18,302 bases of DNA from Campylobacteraceae bacterium. GTDB lineage: Bacteria; Campylobacterota; Campylobacteria; Campylobacterales; Sulfurovaceae. Positions 1 to 7,155 of the stretch are shown piece after piece; position 1 is the stretch's first letter, and each line of letters begins with the position of its first letter. A model generated the notes under the pieces. The model did no database searches. It saw only the letters and a program-made list of their open reading frames with translations, and was not told the origin of the DNA. The position numbers and the translations under genes are program-made. The DNA lies in contig JALSQJ010000026.1 in NCBI GenBank assembly GCA_026985495.1, positions 1 through 18,302 of the forward strand, written 5' to 3'.

Positions 1-2
1 TA

Positions 3-122
3 AGTGATAATGAAGTACTGTTTTTAGGCTATTTAGCAGTAGCCGACTTTAATGGAAATTATTCCAAAGCTCATTATTATGAAAAAAGGGAAAAAAAGGG
101 GGACAGTCGCCACCTTAAATAA
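3..122 (+). CDS. C-terminal fragment of an unknown protein, open at the left window edge
   Basis: A reading frame enters from the left edge and stops at TAA 120-122. The visible residues include LGYLAVADFNGNYSKAHYYE followed by a Lys/Glu-rich tail. The NGNYSKAHYYEK part is faintly reminiscent of a tetratricopeptide-type helix, but 39 residues are too few to name a family. The last eight or so residues (GDSRHLK) are encoded by the GGGGACAGTCGCCACCTT sequence described separately. The original end of the protein may therefore have been replaced when that sequence inserted. It could equally be a chance open frame. Confidence 0.25.
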   Translation, partial: SDNEVLFLGYLAVADFNGNYSKAHYYEKREKKGDSRHLK

Positions 123-186
123 AACATAGCATAAAATGGGACAAGCTACTTTAAATACTACTTTAAATACCTAAATTATCGTCCCT
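97..186. mobile_element. Possible tip of a REP-transposase-like or other small element, non-coding
   Basis: The stretch begins with GGGGGACAGTCGCCACCTT (about 97-115) and ends near ATCGTCCCTA (about 178-187), so the ends form a loose inverted GGGAC...GTCCC pair. From memory, a GGGGACAG-type sequence ending in -CGCCAC is often found flanking REP-associated (Y1/IS200-like) transposase genes in AT-rich genomes. No transposase frame is present between the ends. This is a pattern-based guess. Together with the broken Rpn gene next to it, it marks the left edge as rearranged DNA. The gap to 283 holds no gene that I can support. Confidence 0.25.
146..169. repeat. Perfect 12-bp tandem duplication
   Basis: CTACTTTAAATA occurs twice head to tail (146-157 and 158-169) with no mismatch. 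A related CCTTAAATA lies at 113-121. The duplication is inside the suspected element tip. It could be a replication-slippage product or a remnant target duplication. Confidence 0.6.
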
Positions 187-283
187 AAAAAATCCACTTC
201 ATAAAAACATTACAATTTGAAAAATTTCCAACAAAAATAAATATTTTATGTTGAAATATTCTATCCCAAAAAAAGGATAGCTC

Positions 284-622
284 ATGGGCGATAAGGATAT
301 TGTGAGTAAAGAGATGCTGACTTGCTCTTTAAAAATGAAGATGATATAATCCATATTGAGATACTATGCAACCAACAGAAATTTAGAAGATAATGTAAGA
401 AAAGGAGAAGAGATGCTAACCGTAGATATTAAAAAAATGCCATCATTTAATATTGGATTTGACAGAGGAATCCAAAAAGGAATTCAAGAGGGCATTGAGA
501 ATGGTGTTAAAAAAGTAGCTATAGGAATGTTAAAGCTTAATCTTGACATAGAGATTATTCAGAAGAGTACAGGCTTGAGTTTTGAAGAGATAGAGAGATT
601 GAAAAAGAGTTTAAAAAATTAA
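284..622 (+). pseudogene. Broken Rpn-family (PD-(D/E)XK nuclease/transposase) gene with internal deletions
   Basis: An ATG at 284 with an AGGATAG ribosome site just upstream starts MGDKDIVSKE, the usual N-terminus of Rpn/PDDEXK_2 transposase-family proteins in this group. The frame meets TAA at 347-349. A different frame (328-363) reads FKNEDDIIHIEI, matching the strand in the nuclease core that carries the conserved HIE/HLE of this family. From about 356 the original frame resumes with the family's C-terminus: NRNLED, EEMLT, PSFNIGF, then a GIQKGIQEGIENG-type Gly-Ile repeat and a helical tail ending at TAA 620-622. Intact members are about 250-320 residues, so most of the nuclease core is gone. 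The remnant joins at least three pieces in two frames. The C-terminal 88 codons could still be translated from a TTG at 356, but they carry no catalytic residues. The family assignment rests on motif recognition. Confidence 0.7.
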
Positions 623-664
623 GTAGATGTATAAAAAATATAAAAATATATAATAAGGACTCCC

Positions 665-1072
665 ATGTTTACAATTCACCATGTAGCATTAAGTGTTACA
701 GATATGAATAACTCCATAAAATTTTATGAACTATTTGGATTTAAAGAGGCTTACCGATGGAGCAGTGATGACAACTCATTAGAGATAGCTCACCTAAAAT
801 TAAAAGATACATTTTTAGAGCTTTTTTGTTTTCAAAACTACCAAGAAGCACCACAAAGTTCAAAAGAGCTAATGAGCGATTTACCACGTATTGGGGTGAA
901 ACATTTTGGACTTAAAGTCAAATCTGTTCATGAGACAAAAGAGTTTTTAATTAAAAATGGATATAAAGATAAAATAGAGATTATTCGAGGGAAAACAGAG
1001 GTAGATTACTTCTTTATTAAAGACCCAGATGGAATTTTACTAGAGTTTATTCAAGATGATAGAGGACTATAA
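665..1072 (+). CDS. VOC-superfamily (glyoxalase/dioxygenase fold) protein
   Basis: 135 residues forming two beta-alpha-beta-beta-beta modules. Module one opens with IHHVALSVTDMNNSIKFYE and carries candidate metal ligands His6 and Glu52 (FLELF). Module two carries His80 (KHFGLKV) and Glu127 (DPDGILLEFIQ). This His/Glu/His/Glu quartet is the usual divalent-metal site of VOC enzymes such as glyoxalase I, epimerases and extradiol dioxygenases, so it is probably a functional cytoplasmic metalloenzyme. The substrate cannot be read from the sequence. An AAGGA ribosome site precedes the ATG. The stop is followed immediately by the ATG of the aldolase gene, so the two are probably translated together. 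The position ahead of an aldolase and a flippase suggests isomerisation or cleavage of a sugar or carboxylate intermediate, which is inference only. Confidence 0.85.
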   Translation: MFTIHHVALSVTDMNNSIKFYELFGFKEAYRWSSDDNSLEIAHLKLKDTFLELFCFQNYQEAPQSSKELMSDLPRIGVKHFGLKVKSVHETKEFLIKNGYKDKIEIIRGKTEVDYFFIKDPDGILLEFIQDDRGL

Positions 1073-1813
1073 ATGGTACATGGTTGGGGAAAACAGAGAC
1101 GACTTCAAAAACTAAAAAGAGATAACTATTTTTTAATCTTAGCTATGGACCATGCCCTAAGTAATGGACCTATAGAGGGTATTGAGAGTGTTAATAGTGT
1201 TAATAATTGGATTGATTTTTCACAAAAACAAAAGATACCTGCTGTTGTACTAAATCATAGATATATCTACAATTTAGATATATTTCATGAGACCAATATT
1301 GTTGTTCAAACAATGGGGCTAACAAAGAGCAATAAAAATATAAATAAAGTTCCACTTACTAATATTGATGATATTCAAATGGTTGATGGTACAGCAATCT
1401 CTATTCAAATAGATTTTCAAGTTGATAATTTAGATGAAGCGATAGAGAATATAAGTAAAATTGTATCGAAAGCTAACTCATACCAATACCCTGTACTCTT
1501 TATGGTAGGTAATAGTGATTGGGAAGATGCAGATGCCTTTAACTATGCCATTAGAGTATGTACTGAACTTGGTGCTGACCTAATTAAGATTCATCTACCA
1601 TCTAATAAAGATGAGATTAAAAAGCTTAAACCATTTAGTAAAAATGAACCTCCTCTACTTTTAGCAGGTGGAGCAGATATGGAGACTTTTAAAGAGCGTT
1701 TAACAGTGGCTAAAAATCTTGGCTTTCAAGGTGTATGTATTGGAAGAAATATCTTTCAGACTCAAACACCTTTAGAGAGATTAGAGATGATTGATACAGT
1801 TTTTAAAAGATAA
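1073..1813 (+). CDS. DhnA/DeoC-type class I aldolase (FBP aldolase or ADH-synthase-like)
   Basis: 246 residues with the TIM-barrel landmarks of the archaeal-type class I fructose-bisphosphate aldolase and 2-amino-3,7-dideoxy-heptulosonate synthase family. LAMDHALSNGP (residues 23-33) corresponds to the family's DHG.s.GP loop with Asp26. DLIKIHLP (169-176) holds Lys172, the expected Schiff-base lysine. LLLAGGAD (196-202) and GVCIGRNIFQ (220-229) form the phosphate-binding end of the barrel. The family's usual YPRG motif on the strand before the lysine is replaced by VLFMVGNSDW (141-150), so the donor or acceptor probably differs from fructose bisphosphate. The ATG directly abuts the VOC stop codon and a GAGGA ribosome site lies inside the end of that gene. 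A flippase follows after 8 bp. It may make a branched or extended sugar for the neighbouring glycan, but this is inferred from context. Confidence 0.75.
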   Translation: MVHGWGKQRRLQKLKRDNYFLILAMDHALSNGPIEGIESVNSVNNWIDFSQKQKIPAVVLNHRYIYNLDIFHETNIVVQTMGLTKSNKNINKVPLTNIDDIQMVDGTAISIQIDFQVDNLDEAIENISKIVSKANSYQYPVLFMVGNSDWEDADAFNYAIRVCTELGADLIKIHLPSNKDEIKKLKPFSKNEPPLLLAGGADMETFKERLTVAKNLGFQGVCIGRNIFQTQTPLERLEMIDTVFKR

Positions 1814-1821
1814 AATAATTT

Positions 1822-3069
1822 ATGACTACAGAGACAAAAAAAAGGCTATCAGAGAACTTTATCTCTTTGATGACCTTACAATTTATAAACTATATTTTAC
1901 CTCTATTTCTTATTCCATATCTTATCCAGAGACTAGGAGTTGATGGATTTGGAATTTACTCTTTTATTTTTGCTATTGCTATGTATGGAGTTAAATTTTC
2001 AGATTATGGATTTGACCTCTCGGCTACTTACCATATCTCTCTACATAAAGAGAACCCAAATAAGATAGATGAAATCTTTTCATCAGTACTCTTTATCAAA
2101 CTTAGTTTAGCAACTCTTTTTCTTACTGTTTTAACTATTGCTATTTTTATGTTTGAAAAACTCTATCTATACAAAGAGATACTCTTTCTCTCTTATGGTA
2201 TGTTAATAGGAAATACTATTTTACCTTTATGGTTTTTCCAAGGGGTGGAGAAGATGCGTTTTATTATGTATCTAAATGGTTTTTTGAAACTATCCTTTTT
2301 TCTTTTAGTTCTACTATTTATAAAAGATAAAAATGATCTGCCAATACTTATTTTTCTACATAGCCTAACTTCCATAATAGTTGGGATTTTAGGATTATAT
2401 ATCGCTATAAAAAAGTTTAATATAAAGATTATCTCCACTACAAAAGAGAAGATAGTTTTCTTCCTAAAAGATGGTTGGTATATATTTACCTCAAAAATTG
2501 CCGTTGAGTTCTACTCTACTACATCAACCATTATTACTGGTCTATTTGTATCGCCTACTATGTTAGGATATTATGCTATATCGGTTAAAATAATGGCTGC
2601 CATTGGAAACCTATTTGACCCTATTACTCGTGTGGTATATCCTTACCTTGTGAGGGTTTACCAAAAATCGAACCAAAATTTTATAAGTAGAAACAGACAA
2701 CTCTCTCTAGCTATTTTATTGATTATGATTCCTACCTCACTTACTCTTTTCTATTTTGCTGAAGATATTTTAAACATTGTTACAGGAGAGAGCGTTGACC
2801 CTCTTAATCTATATTTACTAAAAGTAACCTCAATTATGTTGATTGTTTTCCCCTATGGAAGTCAATTTACAAACATCTTAGTAACCATTAAAGAGAGTAA
2901 AACACTCAATAAAATTCTTTTTACAGCAGGAGTTCTCAATCTAATATTAGCACCTTTGGTTCTACACTTTTTTAATGTTGTGGGTATGATTTGGCTTAAT
3001 GCTTTTATTGCTTATTTTCTAATTTTTGCAAAAGGTTATATTATTTATAAAAGAGGGTATAATTTATGA
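1822..3069 (+). CDS. Wzx-type polysaccharide flippase (MOP superfamily)
   Basis: 415 residues, almost entirely hydrophobic, consistent with about 12 membrane helices, the usual size for Wzx-type oligosaccharide flippases. The N-terminus SENFISLMTLQFINYILPLF, then IPYLIQRLGVDGFGIYSF and FSDYGFDLSAT (residues 59-69), is the standard Polysacc_synt signature. Such proteins move undecaprenyl-diphosphate-linked oligosaccharide units across the inner membrane. The transported unit cannot be inferred. Spacing to the aldolase is 8 bp. Its TGA overlaps the ATG of the ProA-fusion gene (ATGA at 3066-3069), so translation is likely coupled. With the EpsG/Wzy-like gene at 6088-7068 it would make up the export and polymerisation part of a Wzx/Wzy-type pathway. 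Confidence 0.88.
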   Translation: MTTETKKRLSENFISLMTLQFINYILPLFLIPYLIQRLGVDGFGIYSFIFAIAMYGVKFSDYGFDLSATYHISLHKENPNKIDEIFSSVLFIKLSLATLFLTVLTIAIFMFEKLYLYKEILFLSYGMLIGNTILPLWFFQGVEKMRFIMYLNGFLKLSFFLLVLLFIKDKNDLPILIFLHSLTSIIVGILGLYIAIKKFNIKIISTTKEKIVFFLKDGWYIFTSKIAVEFYSTTSTIITGLFVSPTMLGYYAISVKIMAAIGNLFDPITRVVYPYLVRVYQKSNQNFISRNRQLSLAILLIMIPTSLTLFYFAEDILNIVTGESVDPLNLYLLKVTSIMLIVFPYGSQFTNILVTIKESKTLNKILFTAGVLNLILAPLVLHFFNVVGMIWLNAFIAYFLIFAKGYIIYKRGYNL

Positions 3070-4775
3070 ACTTACAGACTATTTTACAAAAGGCAAAAGA
3101 GGCTCAAAGATATATTGAGACTATGGAAAACTCCCAAAAAGATAAAATACTCAACGAGATGGCAGAGGCTATTTTAAAAAATAGTCAAACCATCTTAGAA
3201 GCCAATAAAAAAGATATGGAATTGGCATACAAAAATAGTCTAAATGATGTAGGATTAGACCGTCTTATGCTCAACCAAGGACGCATTGTAAATATGGCAA
3301 ATGTGTTGCGTAGAATGACTACCTATCCTGACCCTATTGGTAGAGTATTGGAGGAGTGGGAGACTCATGATGAGTTACTTATTAAACGTACCTCTGTTCC
3401 ACTTGGTGTAGTTAGTATTATCTATGAATTGCGACCAAGTATGACCTCTGATGGAGCTGGATTATGTTTTAAAACAGGAAATGTTTCTGTTTTAAAAGGG
3501 GCTGATGATACAGAACACTCTAACCATGCAATTATTAAGATTTTACATGACGTATTAGAGAGAAACAACCTACCTAAAGAGATTATCACCTTTGTATTTG
3601 ATGGCTCAAAAGAGGGAATTGTTAAACTTGTAAAAGAGGATAGCTACATCGATGTTGTTTTAACTCGTGGTGGGGCTATTTTTAACCGTTTTATTGAGTT
3701 ACACTCTTTGGTTCCTGTTATCTCATTTAACCGTGGATTAAACCATATATACATTGACAAAGATGCACACCACAGAAAAGCAATTGAGGTTGCACGAAAC
3801 TCAAAATGTCTTATACCTAATGTTTGCAATGCAGTAGAGACACTCCTTATTCATAAAGAGATTGCACCTAAAATTCTACCTAAACTCTACAAAGTTTTTA
3901 AAGATGAAAAGACACACCTTAAAGGGTGTTCTAGCACAAAAAGATATATAGATGTAGAGGAGACAAAAGAGGAGGATTACAATATTGAATATCTTGCTAA
4001 CACCTTAAATATTAAAGTCATTAAAGGTGTAGAGGAGGCAATAGAGCATATTGACCATTATGGGTCAGGACACTCTGAAGCAATTATTACAGAAGATATA
4101 GAGGTGGGTGAGTATTTTATGAACCATGTTGATGCCTCATGTCTATATTTGAATGCAAGTACAAAATTTTCAGATGGAGATACCGTAGGTTCAGGTCCAG
4201 AGGTTGGAATTGCTACCAATAAACTCCATGTTAGAGGACCTCTAAGGATTGATGCACTCACCACCTATAAATATAAAATGTATGGAGAGGGGACAACAAA
4301 ACTTGCATGGAGTGGCTATTTTACCCCTATTAGTTTTTTTACAACTCTCTTTATTGGAACACTCTTTTTACCACCACTAATATCTTTTTTCATAATCCCT
4401 TTAGGGTATCTTTCGGCAAAAGAGCATCTTAATATCTTAATTTTTATACCCTCTGTAATATTTTTATTAATTGGCTCTGGATTGATTGCCAAATTTAAGA
4501 TAGAGAAAACAGATAATAGATTTTTAAAATATTTTAGCCAACTCTTCTATGTATCTAAACCAAAAATCTATAGGTTAGAGAAGTTATTTGAAAACTATCC
4601 TAAAATTTCAGAATATTTAGTAAATAATCTAAAAGGGCTTAAACAGTTTATATCACTCCCCTCTGCATTAACCAAATTGCCCAAAAAAGCGTTTATACTC
4701 TTTACTATTATTGACTCTATTTTTTGGGGAGTAGTTTTTGGAACTGTTGGGTATTGGCTATCTAATTTTTTTTAA
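3066..4775 (+). CDS. proA: Gamma-glutamyl phosphate reductase (ProA) fused to a C-terminal DedA-like membrane domain
   Basis: Residues 1 to about 412 are a full-length ProA, which reduces glutamyl-5-phosphate with NADPH to glutamate semialdehyde in proline synthesis. Visible features are YELRPSMTSDG (120-130), TRGGAIFNRF (200-209), the catalytic cysteine Cys254 in IPNVCNAVETLLIH, GSGPEVGIATNKLHVRGP (375-392) and the terminal LTTYKYKMYGEG (398-409). ProA normally ends here at about 415 residues. This protein continues in frame for about 155 residues with hydrophobic segments near 421-449, 456-474 and 541-566. The tail matches the DedA/VTT pattern: FLPPLISFFIIPLGYLS (434-450), QFISLPSALTKLPKKAF (527-543) and a final W..VFGTVGYWL. 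Key DedA charged residues are replaced (see findings). The start codon overlaps the flippase stop. The stop overlaps that of the convergent methyltransferase gene by 4 bp. A miscalled frameshift joining two genes is possible, but no separate DedA start is apparent. Confidence 0.85.
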   Translation: MNLQTILQKAKEAQRYIETMENSQKDKILNEMAEAILKNSQTILEANKKDMELAYKNSLNDVGLDRLMLNQGRIVNMANVLRRMTTYPDPIGRVLEEWETHDELLIKRTSVPLGVVSIIYELRPSMTSDGAGLCFKTGNVSVLKGADDTEHSNHAIIKILHDVLERNNLPKEIITFVFDGSKEGIVKLVKEDSYIDVVLTRGGAIFNRFIELHSLVPVISFNRGLNHIYIDKDAHHRKAIEVARNSKCLIPNVCNAVETLLIHKEIAPKILPKLYKVFKDEKTHLKGCSSTKRYIDVEETKEEDYNIEYLANTLNIKVIKGVEEAIEHIDHYGSGHSEAIITEDIEVGEYFMNHVDASCLYLNASTKFSDGDTVGSGPEVGIATNKLHVRGPLRIDALTTYKYKMYGEGTTKLAWSGYFTPISFFTTLFIGTLFLPPLISFFIIPLGYLSAKEHLNILIFIPSVIFLLIGSGLIAKFKIEKTDNRFLKYFSQLFYVSKPKIYRLEKLFENYPKISEYLVNNLKGLKQFISLPSALTKLPKKAFILFTIIDSIFWGVVFGTVGYWLSNFF

Positions 4776-6073
4776 ACCTTCCTTCCTAACCATTGAGGAA
4801 AAGCAAAACGGTTATTGTAGTTAAAATAGAGTGTCAAATAGTCAGCTTTGTAATCCCAATTGTAAGAGCCTACACCCCATTGAGTATCATTAGTTGTATT
4901 TAATGAGTAGAAATAGCCACCACTCTTTAAAACTCTTTTGGTCTGCTCTAAATAGTACTCTAAATACTCTTTAGACATAAAGGCTAAAGAGGAGGCGTTT
5001 ACCACAACATCTATACTCTCTTCTTTTAGATAATCCAACACAAAAGGAGGAACAATAATAAAGTCATACTCCAAAATAACCTCATCTAAACTCTCTAAAT
5101 GAGGATAGATATCCTCTAGTAATGCTATCTTTTTATTAGGAAAATTATATTTTAAATAGTACGCTGTTAAAAAGAGTGTCTCTGGCAAATCTAAAAGAAT
5201 CTGTATTGTGTTTGGAGTATAGATATTTAAAAGCCTTGCACTTCCACCAAAGCCACAACCAATATCTAAAACAATATCTCTTTTAGTGGTAGAAAATGGA
5301 ATATTTGTTACTAAATCATTAGCTATAACAGTGTGTTGTAACAACTGTTCACTAATCTTTTTTCCACGATAATTTACACTAAGATAGTTCCCTGCCATAC
5401 TCTCACTTACAGAAGCCAACATCTCTTTTTTTATCTTAGCTCCATAACGGTGATACTCCAAGACCAAATCAATTGCTTTTAGATAATTTTTTACATACCC
5501 ATCTTTTGGTTCAATATATGGGTATTGATTATTAAAGATTTTATTATATATTTTAGGGTCACCTCTAAAGTTTTCTAAATTCTCTTTTATTATATTATTA
5601 TTTTTATCAAAAAATATCTCTCTAAATTCACTAGAGATACGCTCCCATTCACTACTTATATCTCTTTTCTCTCTATTATAGGTATATGAGAGGATAAAAG
5701 AGTTGGCTATCTTCTCATAATAGCTATCTTCAATTTTACTCTTTTCTACCATTACCATTGGTGATTTTGGGTAGAGTATGCTACTCTCTCCCTTTTTATA
5801 AAGCTCCCTATAATCAATCTCATCAAAACCATCAAGCTTAATACTCTTCTTAAAGATTTTATTGTTTGTAAAAAGAGCAACTATCTCCTTTGTAGCAAAC
5901 CCCAATCTACCAAAAAATGAGTAGAATAAAAAACTCTCCTCTTTACAGCGATGAGCATTTAACCTATGAAGTAAAAATTGTGATTGTGGTTGATAAATTA
6001 CACTGTTATAAAGTTCAATCAACAAACGTCTAAATAGTAAGAAACGCTCTTTTATCCATCTTAAAAAAACCAT
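4772..6073 (-). CDS. Putative sugar O-methyltransferase (NanM-like, SAM-dependent)
   Basis: 433 residues from the ATG at 6073, which has AAAGGG six bases upstream. An extension to a TTG at 6112 would overlap the polymerase gene and lacks a comparable ribosome site. The C-terminal half is a Rossmann methyltransferase: VLDIGCGFGGSA (about residues 268-279) is SAM motif I, LLDLPE (about 294-298) carries the acidic residue after strand 2, and IDVVVNASSLAFM and VLKSGGYFY follow as later strands. The long helical N-terminal region and the NYRGKKISEQLLQH stretch just before the SAM domain fit the family annotated as putative sugar O-methyltransferase. It probably methylates a sugar of the local glycan in the cytoplasm. 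It lies 14 bp after the polymerase gene, on the same strand. Confidence 0.75.
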   Translation of the reverse strand: MVFLRWIKERFLLFRRLLIELYNSVIYQPQSQFLLHRLNAHRCKEESFLFYSFFGRLGFATKEIVALFTNNKIFKKSIKLDGFDEIDYRELYKKGESSILYPKSPMVMVEKSKIEDSYYEKIANSFILSYTYNREKRDISSEWERISSEFREIFFDKNNNIIKENLENFRGDPKIYNKIFNNQYPYIEPKDGYVKNYLKAIDLVLEYHRYGAKIKKEMLASVSESMAGNYLSVNYRGKKISEQLLQHTVIANDLVTNIPFSTTKRDIVLDIGCGFGGSARLLNIYTPNTIQILLDLPETLFLTAYYLKYNFPNKKIALLEDIYPHLESLDEVILEYDFIIVPPFVLDYLKEESIDVVVNASSLAFMSKEYLEYYLEQTKRVLKSGGYFYSLNTTNDTQWGVGSYNWDYKADYLTLYFNYNNRFAFPQWLGRKV

Positions 6074-6087
6074 ATTAAACCCTTTAT

Positions 6088-7068
6088 TTATAAAATATAA
6101 AATTGAAACCAATATTTAAATGAGTAGATATTATATAGCAAAAGGAAAAGATATGTCCACTGTTTGATATGCTTAGGAAGATACCCAATAGATATTATGA
6201 TAAAAGGCATAATAAGTGCAACAAACCGTGTAGCAAAAATCCCTAAAGCAGAAGCAAAAAAGAAGTAACTCATTATCATAATGGAGTAAGCCACAACAAC
6301 ACGTCTATCTCGGTTACTAAAATCTCCAAAAGTTCCAAGAATAGAGGCGATAACCATCCATGCAATAGAGTAAGCAATTGATGCACCTGCAATATACTCA
6401 TCATAATTAGCATGTCTATCACCCAACATTGTTAAGATATAGGTAATTCCATACTTCATAAAAAGAGCAATAAAAAGTCCAAAAACAAGAGCAATAAAGT
6501 AGTATTTATAGTCTTGAATGCGACTATTATACCTATAAAGAATATAGTAAAAGAGATAAAATAGAGGCATTGAAGCGTGTATAAGAGATGCAACAACGAA
6601 AAGAGCAATAGGGAGTTTGGGGTAACGCTCTTTAGATGAAGATGCTAAATCGTAAGCTATTAAAACAATACTAAAAGCAAAAACACTTCTTACTTGCTCT
6701 ATAAATAGATTTACCATCATAGGGTTAATTAGAAAAATCATTGCAATATAGAACTCTACTCTCTTTATAAGAAATGAGGTATATACAAAAACTGTAAAAA
6801 ATGAGATAATATATAGAGCATCTCTATAGTTAGTAAAAGTATCTCCAATAAAAATAACTACTGCTCTCCAGAGAGGTTCATGTAAAATCAACTGTATGCC
6901 AGATACCTCAGCCTCTTTTCCCCCCTCATGAATATAGGTAATCTGTTCTAAATATGATTGAATATCAAGAAACTCCCCACCATTTAAATCTACCCACGGT
7001 ATAACATAGACAAAAAGAAAAGCATATATTAATGATAGTAACCAATTTAAATATCTATCTGTTACCAA
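6088..7068 (-). CDS. EpsG/Wzy-type polysaccharide polymerase
   Basis: 326 residues with about 9-10 membrane helices. The arrangement fits EpsG-type polymerases: a polar stretch after helix 1 with acidic residues (DLNGGEFLDIQSYLEQI, 27-43), NPMMVNLFIEQVRSVFAFSI (115-134) with Arg127, and SLIHASMPLF (161-170) with His164. Such proteins join lipid-linked repeat units on the outer face of the inner membrane. Wzy-like proteins diverge strongly, so the specific substrate is unknown. The start is a TTG at 7066-7068 preceded by AAAAGGGA at good spacing; no upstream ATG competes. It is transcribed with the methyltransferase and diverges from the exported protein across an 87-bp spacer. Confidence 0.78.
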   Translation of the reverse strand: MVTDRYLNWLLSLIYAFLFVYVIPWVDLNGGEFLDIQSYLEQITYIHEGGKEAEVSGIQLILHEPLWRAVVIFIGDTFTNYRDALYIISFFTVFVYTSFLIKRVEFYIAMIFLINPMMVNLFIEQVRSVFAFSIVLIAYDLASSSKERYPKLPIALFVVASLIHASMPLFYLFYYILYRYNSRIQDYKYYFIALVFGLFIALFMKYGITYILTMLGDRHANYDEYIAGASIAYSIAWMVIASILGTFGDFSNRDRRVVVAYSIMIMSYFFFASALGIFATRFVALIMPFIIISIGYLPKHIKQWTYLFLLLYNIYSFKYWFQFYIL

Positions 7069-7155
7069 TAAATTTCCCTTTTAACCTGATTTTTTAACAA
7101 GAGTATAACAAAATAAAGTATATTATTTTATGTTTTTTAATAAAAAGGTGAAAAA

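Noticed and set aside
649..654. TATAAT directly before the VOC gene as its -10
   Set aside because: It is only 10 bases from the ATG at 665, so the start of transcription would leave almost no leader for the AAGGA ribosome site. It is more likely part of an AT-rich run.
4766..4773. T8 run at the end of the proA-fusion gene as a phase-variation tract
   Set aside because: Eight bases at the last codons of both convergent genes would change only a few terminal residues. Runs of this length are expected by chance in DNA this AT-rich.
6074..6112. TTG-initiated N-terminal extension of the methyltransferase
   Set aside because: It would overlap the polymerase gene. The downstream ATG at 6073 has a good AAAGGG site and gives a clean 14-bp spacing.
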